Counted from the stretch's first letter, positions 9,356 through 17,580 are shown. The stretch is DNA of 64,000 bases from Ructibacterium sp965146665 (GCA_965146665.1 CBCTHE010000005.1:1-64000); one strand, 5' to 3'. Numbers and translations: made by a program. Notes: generated by a model from the letters alone, not told the origin.

Positions 9356-10022
9356 AGGTGGTTCCCTCCTTTCGGAATCTGCACTGTCCCCGCATGGAGC
9401 AGGTGGCGCACTTGCTCGCCTGTTTTCTGGGGCGAACCGTAAACCCAACCAGAGCGGTTACGGATTTCCTGGGTATCATCAACGAATTTTCCGTCATGGT
9501 CAGGCCGATTTTGCGGACTGTGTCCAACACCTCGCCGATTCGCCCCTGCAGGGTCAGCGGAAGATCGCCATAGCCCGGACTGAATCTGAAGTTGATGCCC
9601 CGGTTTTCTTCCGCGGCCCGGACCTCAATCTCCCGCTCCGCCCAATCACAGACCTTTTCGATCATATCCGTGGCGCAAGCGTCCAGAATCACTGCCCGGC
9701 TCATCTCACTCGCCTCTGCGACACGAATCAGGTTGTCCGCCTCAATGCCGAGCGTCGCGGCCATAAGGGCGCATTTCCGGCATTCGCGCAGATGCTCATA
9801 GATGTCCCGGCCCGGCAGGACCAGCCCGCATTCGGGAAGCAGAATGGCCTCCTGCTCTATGTCCTGACGAACTTCAAATATACGGTATACGTACCGGGGT
9901 TTCGCTGTTTTGAGCATCTGGTCCATACAGCCGCTGATCAGGGCGTCAGTCCGGCTGTCGATTGCTTGTCCCCGGTAGCCCAAATACCGGAGCACCTCCT
10001 GTCTGTCCAATGTCAAATCCAT
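9345..10022 (-). CDS. MetH reactivation (AdoMet-binding) domain protein
   Basis: A 225-residue stand-alone protein resembling the activation domain of methionine synthase, which remethylates oxidised cobalamin using SAM and an electron donor. Segments such as CRKCALMAATLG, ACATDMIEKVCDWAE and RFSPGYGDLPL fit the family. The C-terminus adds a cysteine set, CATCSMRGQC then a further C, that could bind metal or an Fe-S cluster; this is inference. I start at the ATG (10022) with GAGGAA about 8 nt upstream rather than the TTG two codons earlier. It is first in an operon with metH, its end overlapping the metH start. The pairing supports the role strongly. Confidence 0.85.
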   Translation of the reverse strand: MDLTLDRQEVLRYLGYRGQAIDSRTDALISGCMDQMLKTAKPRYVYRIFEVRQDIEQEAILLPECGLVLPGRDIYEHLRECRKCALMAATLGIEADNLIRVAEASEMSRAVILDACATDMIEKVCDWAEREIEVRAAEENRGINFRFSPGYGDLPLTLQGRIGEVLDTVRKIGLTMTENSLMIPRKSVTALVGFTVRPRKQASKCATCSMRGQCRFRKEGTTCGR

Positions 10023-10142
10023 GTGCAAATTCCTCTTCTGTCTTTGATTTGATTTTCCTTTTCATAGGATGTCCAGTCCGGGGCGCGGATATCGCAGAAA
10101 CATGCAATTTTCCAAGCCCAACCGGCCTGCTTAAGTTCTTAA

Positions 10143-10171
10143 ATTATATGTTATAAAAGGGAATTTGTCAA
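10143..10171 (-). promoter_or_regulatory. Sigma-A promoter of the metH operon
   Basis: On the minus strand TTGACA (10171-10166) and TATAAT (10148-10143) are separated by exactly 17 nt, a consensus promoter. Transcription should begin near 10136, leaving a leader of about 115 nt. I looked for cobalamin or SAM riboswitch hallmarks in that leader and did not see them. Confidence 0.85.
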
Positions 10172-10322
10172 ATGGAGAAATCAAATCATTGCAAGGTCTC
10201 CGCAGAAGAAAACACGCTGGTCCCAGGGCCCGGACAAAGGCCGCTGCCAGCCAAACGCGCCGGGCCGCAAGGCGGCTTTTTATCCGGTGTTGATTTTTCT
10301 TTTATAACCTCTGGAAAAATAC

Positions 10323-10351
10323 TTGAAATTTTCAAGGATTCATGATATAAT
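10323..10351 (+). promoter_or_regulatory. Promoter of the interrupted tRNA-Ser
   Basis: TTGAAA (10323-10328) and TATAAT (10346-10351) with a 17-nt spacer face the tRNA-Ser 5' half that starts at 10418. It was presumably the host tRNA promoter. It now reads into the left end of element A and could also drive the element-borne tRNA-Ser at 10598. Confidence 0.75.
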
Positions 10352-10417
10352 ATAAAAGTTGTAAAGCTCTGCGACTTTTTCTGGCCTGTACACTATACTT
10401 TTTAAAATTGAATAGAT

Positions 10418-10458
10418 GGAGAAGTATCGAAGTGGTCATAACGAGAACGACTCGAAAT
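10418..10458 (+). pseudogene. 5' half of split tRNA-Ser(CGA)
   Basis: Begins GGAGAAG, has a D arm (TCG ... CGA) and the 5' side of the anticodon stem, AACGA, followed by the loop CTCGAAA, then stops matching a tRNA. The missing part is at 46932-46988: TCGTT closes the anticodon stem, and CTTCTCC pairs with GGAGAAG in the acceptor stem. Joining the halves over ACTCGAAAT yields a full type II tRNA with a long variable arm. The gene was therefore cut in its anticodon loop by insertion of the two elements. It should give no functional tRNA as it stands. Confidence 0.9.
10450..10458 (+). repeat. attL core of element A (ACTCGAAAT)
   Basis: This 9-bp sequence is the anticodon loop of the host tRNA-Ser. 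It recurs at 34097-34105 and 46932-46940, the other two element junctions. The bases next to it differ at each site, so 9 bp is the full shared core. Confidence 0.85.
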
Positions 10459-10470
10459 TTTTGAAATTGG

Positions 10471-10563
10471 TGTCAGTTTTGTCCGCAAGAAATCCAGTAT
10501 TTATGCGGGGTTACGCAGTTCGAAAAACCGAATATTTTGTTGTTCTTTCCGTCAGTTCTTTCC
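10471..10563 (+). repeat. Left arm-type sites of element A
   Basis: TTCTTTCC occurs at 10543-10550 and 10556-10563 and, inverted, at 10871-10878 and 10892-10899. The same motif is clustered at the right end (33909-33916, 33921-33928, with a partial copy at 33901). TGTCAGTTTTGTC (10471-10483) is inverted at 34040-34052, and the 20-mer at 10489-10508 is repeated directly at 34008-34027. Such paired clusters near both ends fit arm-type integrase binding sites. Confidence 0.6.
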
Positions 10564-10597
10564 AAAAGTTTTGGAAACGATTTTCGGATTGACATAT

Positions 10598-10685
10598 GGA
10601 GAGTTGTCCGAGTGGTCGAAGGTGCAGCACTCGAAATGCTGTAGACCGAGAGGTCTCTAGGGTTCGAATCCCTAACTCTCCGCCA
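10598..10685 (+). tRNA. tRNA-Ser(CGA), carried by element A
   Basis: A complete 88-nt type II tRNA. Acceptor GGAGAGT pairs with ACTCTCC, followed by G and an encoded CCA. The anticodon stem is CAGCA/TGCTG around the loop CTCGAAA, giving anticodon CGA. The variable arm GACC/GGTC and the T arm TAGGG/CCCTA pair fully. Its stems differ from the split host gene and from the copy in element B, so it is a third distinct gene, not a duplicate. It lies about 140 nt inside the element, upstream of the integrase on the opposite strand, and ends just before a terminator. It presumably restores reading of UCG codons. Confidence 0.95.
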
Positions 10686-10688
10686 TCG

Positions 10689-10725
10689 TCGTCACAAGCT
10701 ATGTATCGCTTGTGACGATTTTTTT
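10689..10725 (+). terminator. Terminator of the element A tRNA-Ser
   Basis: TCGTCACAAGC and GCTTGTGACGA pair perfectly across an 8-nt loop and are followed by seven T, directly after the tRNA 3' end. Confidence 0.9.
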
Positions 10726-10765
10726 ATAAAAAATCATCCCGCACTCACGCCGCTGTTCCTCCTCT

Positions 10766-10793
10766 CCCCAAAAAGTCTTGCGACTTTTTGGGG
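10766..10793. repeat. Perfect inverted repeat downstream of integrase A
   Basis: CCCCAAAAAGTC and GACTTTTTGGGG are perfect 12-bp arms with a TTGC loop, about 150 nt beyond the integrase stop. It may end the leftward integrase transcript, but no T run follows the stem on either strand. Confidence 0.5.
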
Positions 10794-10941
10794 ACCCCAT
10801 TATTCAGTAAACAAGCGGGTTTGCTGGACTTTTCTTTTTTGTCCATTTCTGAAAACCACCTTGAAATTATGGAAAGAACAGACACTTTTTCGGAAAGAAC
10901 TAAGAGGATTTTTGATTTTCCGCTGATTCGAGCCGACAAAA

Positions 10942-12156
10942 TCAGTTTTCTTCGCCATCGCCCGTAATTCCGGTCCATTTGCTGCTGAAATCCACCACCT
11001 CCGGCAGTGCCATTCCGCCGACCATTGCCTGCGCTGAGGACAGCTTTGAGGTATAGTCAAGATGAGCATAGATATTTGCCGTGGTGGAAAAATCGCTGTG
11101 CCCGAGCCATTCCTGAATTTGTTTCAGTGGCACGCCGTTGGCAAGGAGCAGACTGGCGCAGGAGTGCCTCAAATCGTGAAAGCGCATCTTTTTCATGCCG
11201 TGCCTTTGGATATACTGTGGGAAATAGCTGGTCAGATAATCCGGTCGCATCAAATCTCCCAGTTCATCCACAAAGACATAGCCGTCATACTCGTAGTTGT
11301 AGCAGTTGCCACAGACCTGCTTGTTCAGCTCCTGCGCCGCCTTAACTTCTTTGAAATATTCGGCAAAGCTTCCCACCAGTGGTAGCGTGCGCATACTGGA
11401 CTTGGTTTTGGCGGAGTCCTGCGCATACATTTTTGTTTTGCCTTCCACCTGCAACGATGTGACCGTGTGCTTTATAGTGATTGTACCACGCTCAAAGTCG
11501 ATAGCGTCCCATCGAAGACCGCACACCTCGCCACGCCGCAAGCCGTAGAAAGCGGCGACTAAAACCGGAAGTTCCAATCTTGTTCCCTTGATCACCTCAA
11601 ACAAATTTTTCAGTTCATCGGCATCGAGAAAAACAGGCTGATAATCGTTCTTTTTTGGACGGTCTACTTTCACCGCCACATTTTGCGGTACAAGGTCGGT
11701 TTTCATTGCGTATTTCAGCGCCTGATGAATGACAGCGTGGTAGTGGATCACAGAATTTGGTTTGACCGTCCGCAGTTTCTCCGAATAGAACTGCTGAATA
11801 TGCCTTGCTTCCAACCCCTGAAGCGTGTACCCTTTTTTGCGAAAGTACGGCTCGATAGTCGATTTTATCATCGCTTCGTAGGAACTGAATGTTGTCGCTT
11901 TCACACGCACCTTTACAATGTCCAGCCACTGAAGCAGATAATCCGCAAAAGGCATATCGGAAGCAAGCTCTCCCACCTCCTGCGGCGGCTCAAACTCATT
12001 GCGTATGCGTATGAGTTCCGACTGTGCCTTTCTTTTGTTTCCCCTTTCGGGAAGTCCTGTGGATACATATTTGACGTGCCGTTTGTTTCGGTTGTCGTAA
12101 TAGCTGAGCACGACATAGTAGTATCCCTTTTTCACCTGTAGGTGTCCTGATACCAT
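10942..12156 (-). CDS. Tyrosine recombinase/integrase of element A
   Basis: A 404-residue phage-type integrase. The N-terminal 50 residues form an arm-type DNA-binding segment (KKGYYYVVLSYYDNRNKR), a SAM-like core-binding domain follows (about 70-165), and the catalytic domain shows Arg in YGLRRGEVCGL, H-x-x-R in FHDLRHSCASLLL, and H and Tyr in LGHSDFSTTANIYAHL. The ATG follows AAGGAGG at 9 nt. It lies just inside the left end next to the tRNA, as integrases usually do. It should catalyse recombination at the ACTCGAAAT core and is clearly related to the element B integrase, although the arm repeats of the two elements differ. Confidence 0.93.
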   Translation of the reverse strand: MVSGHLQVKKGYYYVVLSYYDNRNKRHVKYVSTGLPERGNKRKAQSELIRIRNEFEPPQEVGELASDMPFADYLLQWLDIVKVRVKATTFSSYEAMIKSTIEPYFRKKGYTLQGLEARHIQQFYSEKLRTVKPNSVIHYHAVIHQALKYAMKTDLVPQNVAVKVDRPKKNDYQPVFLDADELKNLFEVIKGTRLELPVLVAAFYGLRRGEVCGLRWDAIDFERGTITIKHTVTSLQVEGKTKMYAQDSAKTKSSMRTLPLVGSFAEYFKEVKAAQELNKQVCGNCYNYEYDGYVFVDELGDLMRPDYLTSYFPQYIQRHGMKKMRFHDLRHSCASLLLANGVPLKQIQEWLGHSDFSTTANIYAHLDYTSKLSSAQAMVGGMALPEVVDFSSKWTGITGDGEEN

Positions 12157-12334
12157 ATTGTTTTACCTCCTTGTAATATTGTGATGTTTTGCTCTTTCCG
12201 GCAAAACTCACGGCAGAAAGCAACGCTTTCTGCAATACACAGGACAGTCCTGCACCGACAGGAATATCATAGCCTGCCAGTGCAGTTCTTTCCATTGTGC
12301 AATTTGTTCCTTTGCAGACACTTGCCGGTTCAAA

Positions 12335-13253
12335 TCAGCGGGAATCTCTGTCCCGCTCTCGCCTGCGCTGCCATTGCTCTAACAGCTTGATGACCGTATC
12401 ACAGACTTGCTTGTCCGTGTAGTTTTTGGGAAAATATTTGCGGATGTCTTCACGCTTGAATTTGTACTGTTCCTGCTGATTGGGCTTCTGCTCTGCAAGA
12501 ATTTCATAAATCGTCTGATCATTCAGCACACACTCCTGTGAAAGCTTTTTCAGCTTGATTGACTGTGCGTGGGATGGTGTGCAGTCGTTCAGTTCCATTG
12601 CGTTTAGCAACACCCGCTGTTCGGATGGTTCTAAGTAGGATAACTCCACCGCTGGATTAAAAGCGATTTTGTTTTCATCTACCATAGAGAGTAATTCAGG
12701 AATTAAGTAGGTCAGGCGGATATATCTGCGAACTTGGTCTTTGCTTTCGCCTGCGTCATCTGCCACTTTTTCTACGCTGAGTAACTTCTCTGCAACTTGC
12801 ATAGAAGCTTTACCTTGATGTTTTATGGCGTCTAATTTCATTTTATAAGCAAACGCCTTTTCACTGGGTAAAATATGTTCTCTTTGCAGGTTAGCGTCCA
12901 CCATTGCGATAACTGCTTCATCATCGGTCATTTCACGGACAATAACCGGCATTGTTTCAATTTCAAGAACCTGACAAGCTGCAAGCCGTCTATGTCCCGA
13001 GATCAGCTCATACCCACCCTTGGGCAATGGTCGAGCCAGCGCAGGCGTAATGGTTCCAAACTTTTTAACGCTCTCAATCAGTCGTTTCATTTCCTCATTA
13101 GTTTTGAATTTTAAACGGATGATCCTTGAACGGGTGAAGCTCATACAGCGGAATGTCTTTGACTCTTTCCAGCTTTGCGTCATCCCGTTCTGCCTGTGTG
13201 GAAAACAAATCATCCAGCGTAGGCAGTGTAAAATCAGATTTTCGTGTTGTCAT
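12335..13253 (-). pseudogene. ParB-like partition protein, frameshifted
   Basis: The natural start is the ATG at 13253 with AAAGGAGG upstream; its frame gives a typical ParB N-terminus (KSDFTLPTLDDLFSTQ, then PLYELHPFKDHPFK) and then stops at once. The rest of ParB continues in another frame from about 13112: the nucleotide-binding segment LISGHRRLAACQVL, then DANLQREHILPSEKAFAYKM, a helix-turn-helix and a basic tail. One extra base in a four-T run (13109-13112) explains the break. Removing it rejoins HPFK with FKTNEEMKRL. This is a real frameshift, a sequencing error, or programmed slippage. There is no parA next to it. Intact, it would be about 305 residues and bind parS-like sites. Confidence 0.75.
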
Positions 13254-13267
13254 TGTGTTTTCCTCCT

Positions 13268-13621
13268 TTATTGCCATTTCAGATTGCTCTGACTGGGGCG
13301 GAGGAACACCGCTTCGATGTCCGCCTGAAATTTGTGCCAGCGCAACGCTTCTGTTTTCAGCATCGGTACATCGACAAAGCCGAGCGCATTTGCTTTCACC
13401 GCAAGCTGGTTAATGTTGTTGCCGATAGCGGACAGCTCACGCATCGTGTCATAAAATCTTGCATCCGGTTTTTCTCTCGGCTCGTAATTATTAAGCAGCA
13501 TTCTTATCACGGTTGATTTTGGCAGTCCGGTAATTTTCGTCTTGCGGTTCAGTTCGGCGTTTTCCGATTTGCTGAGCCAAACCCGAATGGGAATATTTCT
13601 TTTTCGATTATCTGTTTTCAT
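13268..13621 (-). CDS. MobC-type mobilisation accessory protein
   Basis: A 117-residue basic protein of the bacterial mobilisation protein family. The ribbon-helix-helix start (IPIRVWLSKSENAELNRK) precedes the family block IGNNINQLAVKANA near residues 68-81. MobC proteins bind oriT beside the relaxase and help open the DNA for nicking. Here a relaxase gene would be expected just downstream, but the next gene is the damaged parB. A candidate oriT lies just upstream (13663-13717). ATG follows AAAGGAACG. The family call is good; whether it still has a partner is doubtful. Confidence 0.75.
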   Translation of the reverse strand: MKTDNRKRNIPIRVWLSKSENAELNRKTKITGLPKSTVIRMLLNNYEPREKPDARFYDTMRELSAIGNNINQLAVKANALGFVDVPMLKTEALRWHKFQADIEAVFLRPSQSNLKWQ

Positions 13622-13662
13622 ATCAACGTTCCTTTCGTTTGTTTGATTTTCTCATAGAGGTT

Positions 13663-13717
13663 TTAGGATACATCCTAACGAGACTTACTGTTTGTGGCGT
13701 GTGGGGTCACAAACAGT
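13663..13717 (-). other. Candidate oriT of element A
   Basis: Between the two small DNA-binding genes lie two nested inverted repeats: TTAGGAT/ATCCTAA with a 2-nt gap (13663-13678), and ACTGTTTGTG/CACAAACAGT with an 11-nt gap (13687-13717). The CATCCTA stretch resembles the YATCCTG nick consensus of IncP-type origins. Position next to mobC and hairpin layout suggest oriT. This is inference from structure only. Confidence 0.45.
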
Positions 13718-13749
13718 CTGCTCGCTACGATAGTGCAGGTTATTTCCAG

Positions 13750-14010
13750 CTATCGCAATTCTTTTAAGATTTCGTCAATTCTGCGGGCGATTTCGCCCTT
13801 TTCAAGCTGTTCGCAATCTGCTTTTAACTGCTTTAGCTTCCGAAAAATACGATAATCTTTTTCTCGCAAGGTAGCTTGAATGTTCTTGCCGAGCCCCAAT
13901 CTGCGTAGATATTCGGACAGGGAAAGTGCACAGTAATCTGCATTTTTCAAAAGCTTTTCCTTTTCTTCGGGCGTTACCCGCACATTGATTCCAAGTGCTT
14001 TATTTCGCAT
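13750..14010 (-). CDS. Ribbon-helix-helix mobilisation/regulatory protein
   Basis: An 86-residue protein. Residues 8-40 (NVRVTPEEKEKLLKNADYCALSLSEYLRR, shown in parts: NVRVTPEEKEKL and SLSEYLRRLGL) have the short strand plus two helices of RHH DNA-binding proteins such as MobC and Arc. A basic, probably coiled second half follows. It resembles relaxosome accessory proteins and is next to the presumed oriT. It could equally be a small repressor of the module. Confidence 0.55.
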   Translation of the reverse strand: MRNKALGINVRVTPEEKEKLLKNADYCALSLSEYLRRLGLGKNIQATLREKDYRIFRKLKQLKADCEQLEKGEIARRIDEILKELR

Positions 14011-14069
14011 AAAAATCTCACTCCTTTTCTAAATTTGTGACAGCTATGACAGCCGTGACACATTTTTTG

Positions 14070-15086
14070 CTATATATCGTTTTCTTCGTCATTTGCGTCA
14101 CCGCCGTCATTTCGTATAAACTTAATGAGCCGGTTTTGTCCCGTTCGTTTGGTTCGGTATTCAATGCCGGCAGGCTCAAGAACCTCGTTTGAGAACTGTC
14201 CGAGATATTTGGTTACCACATTGGGCGTGGTTTCCGTTTCCGCCATATCAGCGATCAGCTCGGTGGCTGTCCCAACCCATTCGGTATGGTTTTTCATAAA
14301 TTCCACTACCCGAAAAAGGAAACTCGGAATCTCTGCCTTGTGAATGTCCTCGCTGTTTTTTCGTTCCACAAGCTCCCATATAAGATTGTTAAACTGTAAG
14401 GTCAGTTCCTGATACTCCACATCACGCCCGCAGGCAAGAAGCATTGCGGCGTTACCGCTTCGTTTGCGCTTGAGCACATAGTTGGTATCTGCCGCACCGA
14501 TGATTCCGGTAGAACCCGAAACCTCGTTGAACGGATCGTCTCCGTCTTTAAGCTTGCGCAGATGATGAACAAGGATAATGGAAATATCATGCTCATCGGC
14601 GATCCGCTTAATAGAGGAAATATCATTGTAATCGTTGCCGTACATTCCCGTTTTGCCGGCGCTGCCTTTGGAATCCCGCACCTTTTGGAGTGTGTCAATA
14701 ATCACAAGCTTGGTTTTCGGAAAGTCGCTCAAAAAGTTGATAATTTCTTCTTCCAGACCATTCCCAATCAAGCCGCACATTACCGACAAATGAAAATTGC
14801 GAGGCGGATTATCGGTTAATTCGAAAAGCCTGTCCTTTATCCTCCTCTGTGTATCTTCGAGACAAAGGTACAGCACATCGCATTGTTTGGTTGAAAGATT
14901 CCACACAGGAAGCCCCTGTGATACCTGTAATCCAAGCCACAGCATCAGCCAGCTTTTACCGATCTTGCTTGCACCACTGAGAACATTTACGCCCTGCGGA
15001 ATCAGCTCATCGATGATGAACATGGTCTTGCTCATAGGTGTGGACAGCAATGTTTCTGCATCAACGGTAATCAGTTTTCGTTTCAT
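14070..15086 (-). CDS. RepA-like AAA/RecA-fold ATPase
   Basis: A 338-residue protein with a RecA-like core as in plasmid RepA helicases. The Walker A motif GASKIGKSW is near residue 39, Walker B is KLVIIDTLQKV near 127, and ILVHHLRK near 171 is the typical sensor segment. A C-terminal winged-helix-like part follows (about 245-320). Such proteins unwind DNA at a plasmid or element origin. It lies between the Cys-rich-VLP and RHH genes in a leftward operon. I see no primase or initiator next to it, so how it would be loaded is unclear. Confidence 0.7.
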   Translation of the reverse strand: MKRKLITVDAETLLSTPMSKTMFIIDELIPQGVNVLSGASKIGKSWLMLWLGLQVSQGLPVWNLSTKQCDVLYLCLEDTQRRIKDRLFELTDNPPRNFHLSVMCGLIGNGLEEEIINFLSDFPKTKLVIIDTLQKVRDSKGSAGKTGMYGNDYNDISSIKRIADEHDISIILVHHLRKLKDGDDPFNEVSGSTGIIGAADTNYVLKRKRSGNAAMLLACGRDVEYQELTLQFNNLIWELVERKNSEDIHKAEIPSFLFRVVEFMKNHTEWVGTATELIADMAETETTPNVVTKYLGQFSNEVLEPAGIEYRTKRTGQNRLIKFIRNDGGDANDEENDI

Positions 15087-15193
15087 AAGTACAATCCTTT
15101 CAATTTGTTTGTGGACGGTTTGACCTCTGATTTTAAGGATGAAGGTAATAACACCCTTACCACCTTAAATCAGCGGCTGTAAACCTTGATTTA

Positions 15194-15505
15194 TCAGGCT
15201 TTTTTAGTGCCGAACTGTCCACTTCTTCGTCTGCGCTCGCTCTCGGTTTTCTGTATTCTATGGATTCGCTTGCCGCAAGCGGAGCAGTATTTCTGTCGGT
15301 TGGAATTTGGCACAAATACCGCACCACATTCCGTACAGCGATAAGTACGCTCACAGAAAATCTCTGCGTGCAGTTCTTTTTCGGCGGGTAAAACCGCACT
15401 GCGAAAATATTTGCACAGCAAAGAGTAGGATATTGTTTGCGGACAAATATGGGTTTCTCCATCGTCCAGTAAAAGGCAGTTACCGTCATCGTAATTGGCA
15501 CACAA
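15194..15505 (-). CDS. Cysteine-rich VLP-type mobile-element protein, N-terminus frameshifted
   Basis: The open frame gives 103 residues with NYDDGNCLLLDDGE, SYSLLCKYFRSAVLPA and a C-terminal zinc knuckle C-x2-C then YCSACGKR. This matches the Cys_rich_VLP family found in Firmicutes conjugative elements. The frame has no good start: TTG at 15505 lacks a ribosome site. A GTG at 15566 behind GGAGGTG encodes the expected family start (PEIPRLTP) but falls out of frame near 15540, consistent with loss of two bases; the right frame then continues QRKRCNRLIERL into the ORF. So the intact gene probably ran 15566 to 15194. Function is unknown. Confidence 0.6.
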   Translation of the reverse strand: MCANYDDGNCLLLDDGETHICPQTISYSLLCKYFRSAVLPAEKELHAEIFCERTYRCTECGAVFVPNSNRQKYCSACGKRIHRIQKTESERRRRSGQFGTKKA

Positions 15506-15558
15506 CCGTTCGATTAATCGGTTACAGCGTTTGCGTTGTTGGGGTAAGCCGGGGTATT

Positions 15559-15792
15559 TCAGGCACTGTTTTTCACCTCCAATCTTTCTTCGGTCACGAA
15601 ATGGATTACGCTGACCTTGGGGATTTTTAGCGATGTTCCGATTTTGACCGCCTGAATATAACCGTCGTTTATCAGCTTATAAGCAAGCGGTCGGCTAATG
15701 CCGAGCATCTCACGAAGCTGTTTTACAGTTACAATATCCGGGTAATCTGGGAACATCATTTTGTAGAGTTCTTTTAACTCTGTCTTTTTCAT
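15559..15792 (-). CDS. Excisionase-like helix-turn-helix protein (element A)
   Basis: A 77-residue winged-helix protein of the MerR/excisionase type: VTVKQLREMLGISRPLAYKLINDGYIQAVKIG is the recognised block (strands VTVKQLREMLG and SRPLAYKLINDG). It likely bends DNA at the element ends to direct the integrase to excision, or regulates the leftward operon. I start at ATG 15792, about 10 nt after GGAGG; the ATG three codons upstream is too close to it. It is the first gene of the leftward module. A paralogue with the same block lies in element B (35699-35896). Confidence 0.75.
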   Translation of the reverse strand: MKKTELKELYKMMFPDYPDIVTVKQLREMLGISRPLAYKLINDGYIQAVKIGTSLKIPKVSVIHFVTEERLEVKNSA

Positions 15793-15801
15793 AGCTTCCA
15801 T

Positions 15802-16056
15802 TCCTCCTTTACAGCTATGTAAGCCCAGATAGCGGCTGAGGAATCCTGTGCTACCGCTATCCGTCGCCGTTGTACCCTCGGATTCCTACAGGCACTCCCG
15901 CTTGTCGGCGGGCGCTGTGCAGTCCCAAGTTGTAAAAACTCAGGCGCTCCCTTACCCTACGGTAAGATCTTGGCGGTTTATTTCCTTCATCGGGTTATTC
16001 AGTTTTTAGAAAATTAGTTTTTAAAAATCTCAATTTTCAAATTTATTATATTCATG
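15802..16056. other. Non-coding leader region with hairpins
   Basis: No gene is seen. GATAGCGG (15828-15835) and CCGCTATC (15854-15861) pair across 18 nt, and GGAATCC-type repeats recur nearby. The region is GC-richer than its surroundings and lies directly upstream of the excisionase gene, so it may be the leader of the leftward operon. The divergent promoter at 16059 starts the cargo side. Confidence 0.45.
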
Positions 16057-16058
16057 TA

Positions 16059-16087
16059 TTGACACTCAGGCAATACTTTTGTACAAT
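16059..16087 (+). promoter_or_regulatory. Promoter of the DUF6076 gene
   Basis: TTGACA (16059-16064) and TACAAT (16082-16087) with a 17-nt spacer, 70 nt before the ATG at 16157. Confidence 0.8.
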
Positions 16088-16156
16088 GTTCTTTGCAGTG
16101 ATATGAATTTTCTAATATATGTTGATTCGACATTTTCTAAAAATAGAGGTGAGCGT

Positions 16157-17575
16157 ATGGATAAAAAATCAGCGTTTCAAGTCCTTGATTTCGCTAATGA
16201 AGAGCTTCGGGGAAAGATGAAAAATTTGGTATGGTGCGATGCGGAGCAAAAAAGCATTTCTATTGCCATGCCGGAAAGCTATGAATTTTCCGAGGCGGAT
16301 GCCGCCAGCCGCAGTATCACGAAAAAGCGGTTTTCCTCCGTTTCTGAACTTGCCTGCGAGGAAAGAAATTCCTTTCTTATACCGCCCGATCAAAGCGATA
16401 AAGAATTAAAAAACTATATGAATGTCTGCGATATGTTCCCTCCCAATTTTGAATGCTTTCCGTCTATGCAGATGGTTCCAAATCCCGATTTAGATTCCGA
16501 TGAAAGCGAAATTGAGGTGGGCAGACTCATTCCCCTCAGCGGCGGCAGCGTGGACTTTCCTTTGGGCGAAGGGCTTTTAAATTTTCTCTATGCCGACTTT
16601 GAAAAAGGGCTTGATAACGGAAATTTGACCTTTGAAGAGGAGTGTGAAACTGATCCGATTCCATTTGAATCGGAAGCGGAACAAAAGGTTTTTGATTACC
16701 TCTGCCTTGCGGAAACGGTCAAACACTTTCGGCCTGTGATCCATTCGTCTTTGTACACCATGCTGTTCCCGCCGTTTTTGAAAAAGCGTACAAAAAAAGA
16801 GCTTTCAGCGTATCTTGCATACCTGAAAGCCCTTCAAACACGGCTGATGGAATTGATTACTTTTGTTTTTGACGAGGAATATTATCCCTCTGTTTTGAAA
16901 AATCTGAGCGCCAATCAGCGATATGCGCTGTATTGCAGAGCAAATCACTGCACTGCCCGGTATGAGTATCAGTACATTTTTGATTATCCCGAATTAGGGC
17001 AAAATCCTCTCGGCAATTATTTCAGTCCAGCGCAATTTATTGAACCTATAGACGAGAAATATGAAAACGATGAGTTGCGGGATTTTTGCGTAGAACACCG
17101 TATTCTACAGGAAGATCTCGAGACCATTTCTGTATTGCCCTGCGAGCCGTTGACACGATTTCAATGCTCATCCATAGAAGATATGTTGATGTTTGAGTTA
17201 TGGGAGATGCTTACAAAGTCTGTTCGGTTTCGCAAATGCAAGCGCTGCGGCAGATATTTCATTATGAAAGGCAACTATGATACAAACTACTGCGACCGTG
17301 TATCAGAGGGCGAAACACGAAACTGTCAGGAACTTGCGGCGCAGGAAAACTACAAAAAGAAAATGGCGGACAACGCCGCCATTCCGCTCTATCAGAAGTA
17401 TTATAAACGCTATGCCGCACGAGTGCGTGTGCGGCAAATTAAAGAGCCTGATTTCAAAAAGTGGAAGTATCAGGCGATGACCAAACGGGACGAGTGCACC
17501 GACGGAAAAATTACGCTGTCCGAGTTTGAGGCATGGTTGGAAGCCAGCTTCCCAAATAGGAAAAAGAAAGATTAA
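16157..17575 (+). CDS. DUF6076-like protein with zinc-binding C-terminus
   Basis: A 472-residue cytoplasmic protein without a known activity. The C-terminal 130 residues carry a cysteine motif, FRKCKRCGRYF then YDTNYCDR and RNCQELAA, followed by a basic helical tail; this arrangement is what I know as DUF6076 in Clostridia mobile elements. The N-terminal 330 residues are acidic and mostly helical. I start at ATG 16157 behind AGAGGTGAG; the longer frame begins upstream of the likely transcription start region. It has its own promoter and terminator and is thus a single-gene unit at the head of the cargo. Function is unknown. Confidence 0.65.
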   Translation: MDKKSAFQVLDFANEELRGKMKNLVWCDAEQKSISIAMPESYEFSEADAASRSITKKRFSSVSELACEERNSFLIPPDQSDKELKNYMNVCDMFPPNFECFPSMQMVPNPDLDSDESEIEVGRLIPLSGGSVDFPLGEGLLNFLYADFEKGLDNGNLTFEEECETDPIPFESEAEQKVFDYLCLAETVKHFRPVIHSSLYTMLFPPFLKKRTKKELSAYLAYLKALQTRLMELITFVFDEEYYPSVLKNLSANQRYALYCRANHCTARYEYQYIFDYPELGQNPLGNYFSPAQFIEPIDEKYENDELRDFCVEHRILQEDLETISVLPCEPLTRFQCSSIEDMLMFELWEMLTKSVRFRKCKRCGRYFIMKGNYDTNYCDRVSEGETRNCQELAAQENYKKKMADNAAIPLYQKYYKRYAARVRVRQIKEPDFKKWKYQAMTKRDECTDGKITLSEFEAWLEASFPNRKKKD

Positions 17576-17580
17576 GCATA

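Noticed and set aside
10023..10142. Riboswitch upstream of the metH operon
   Set aside because: No cobalamin- or SAM-box consensus elements were seen in the leader.
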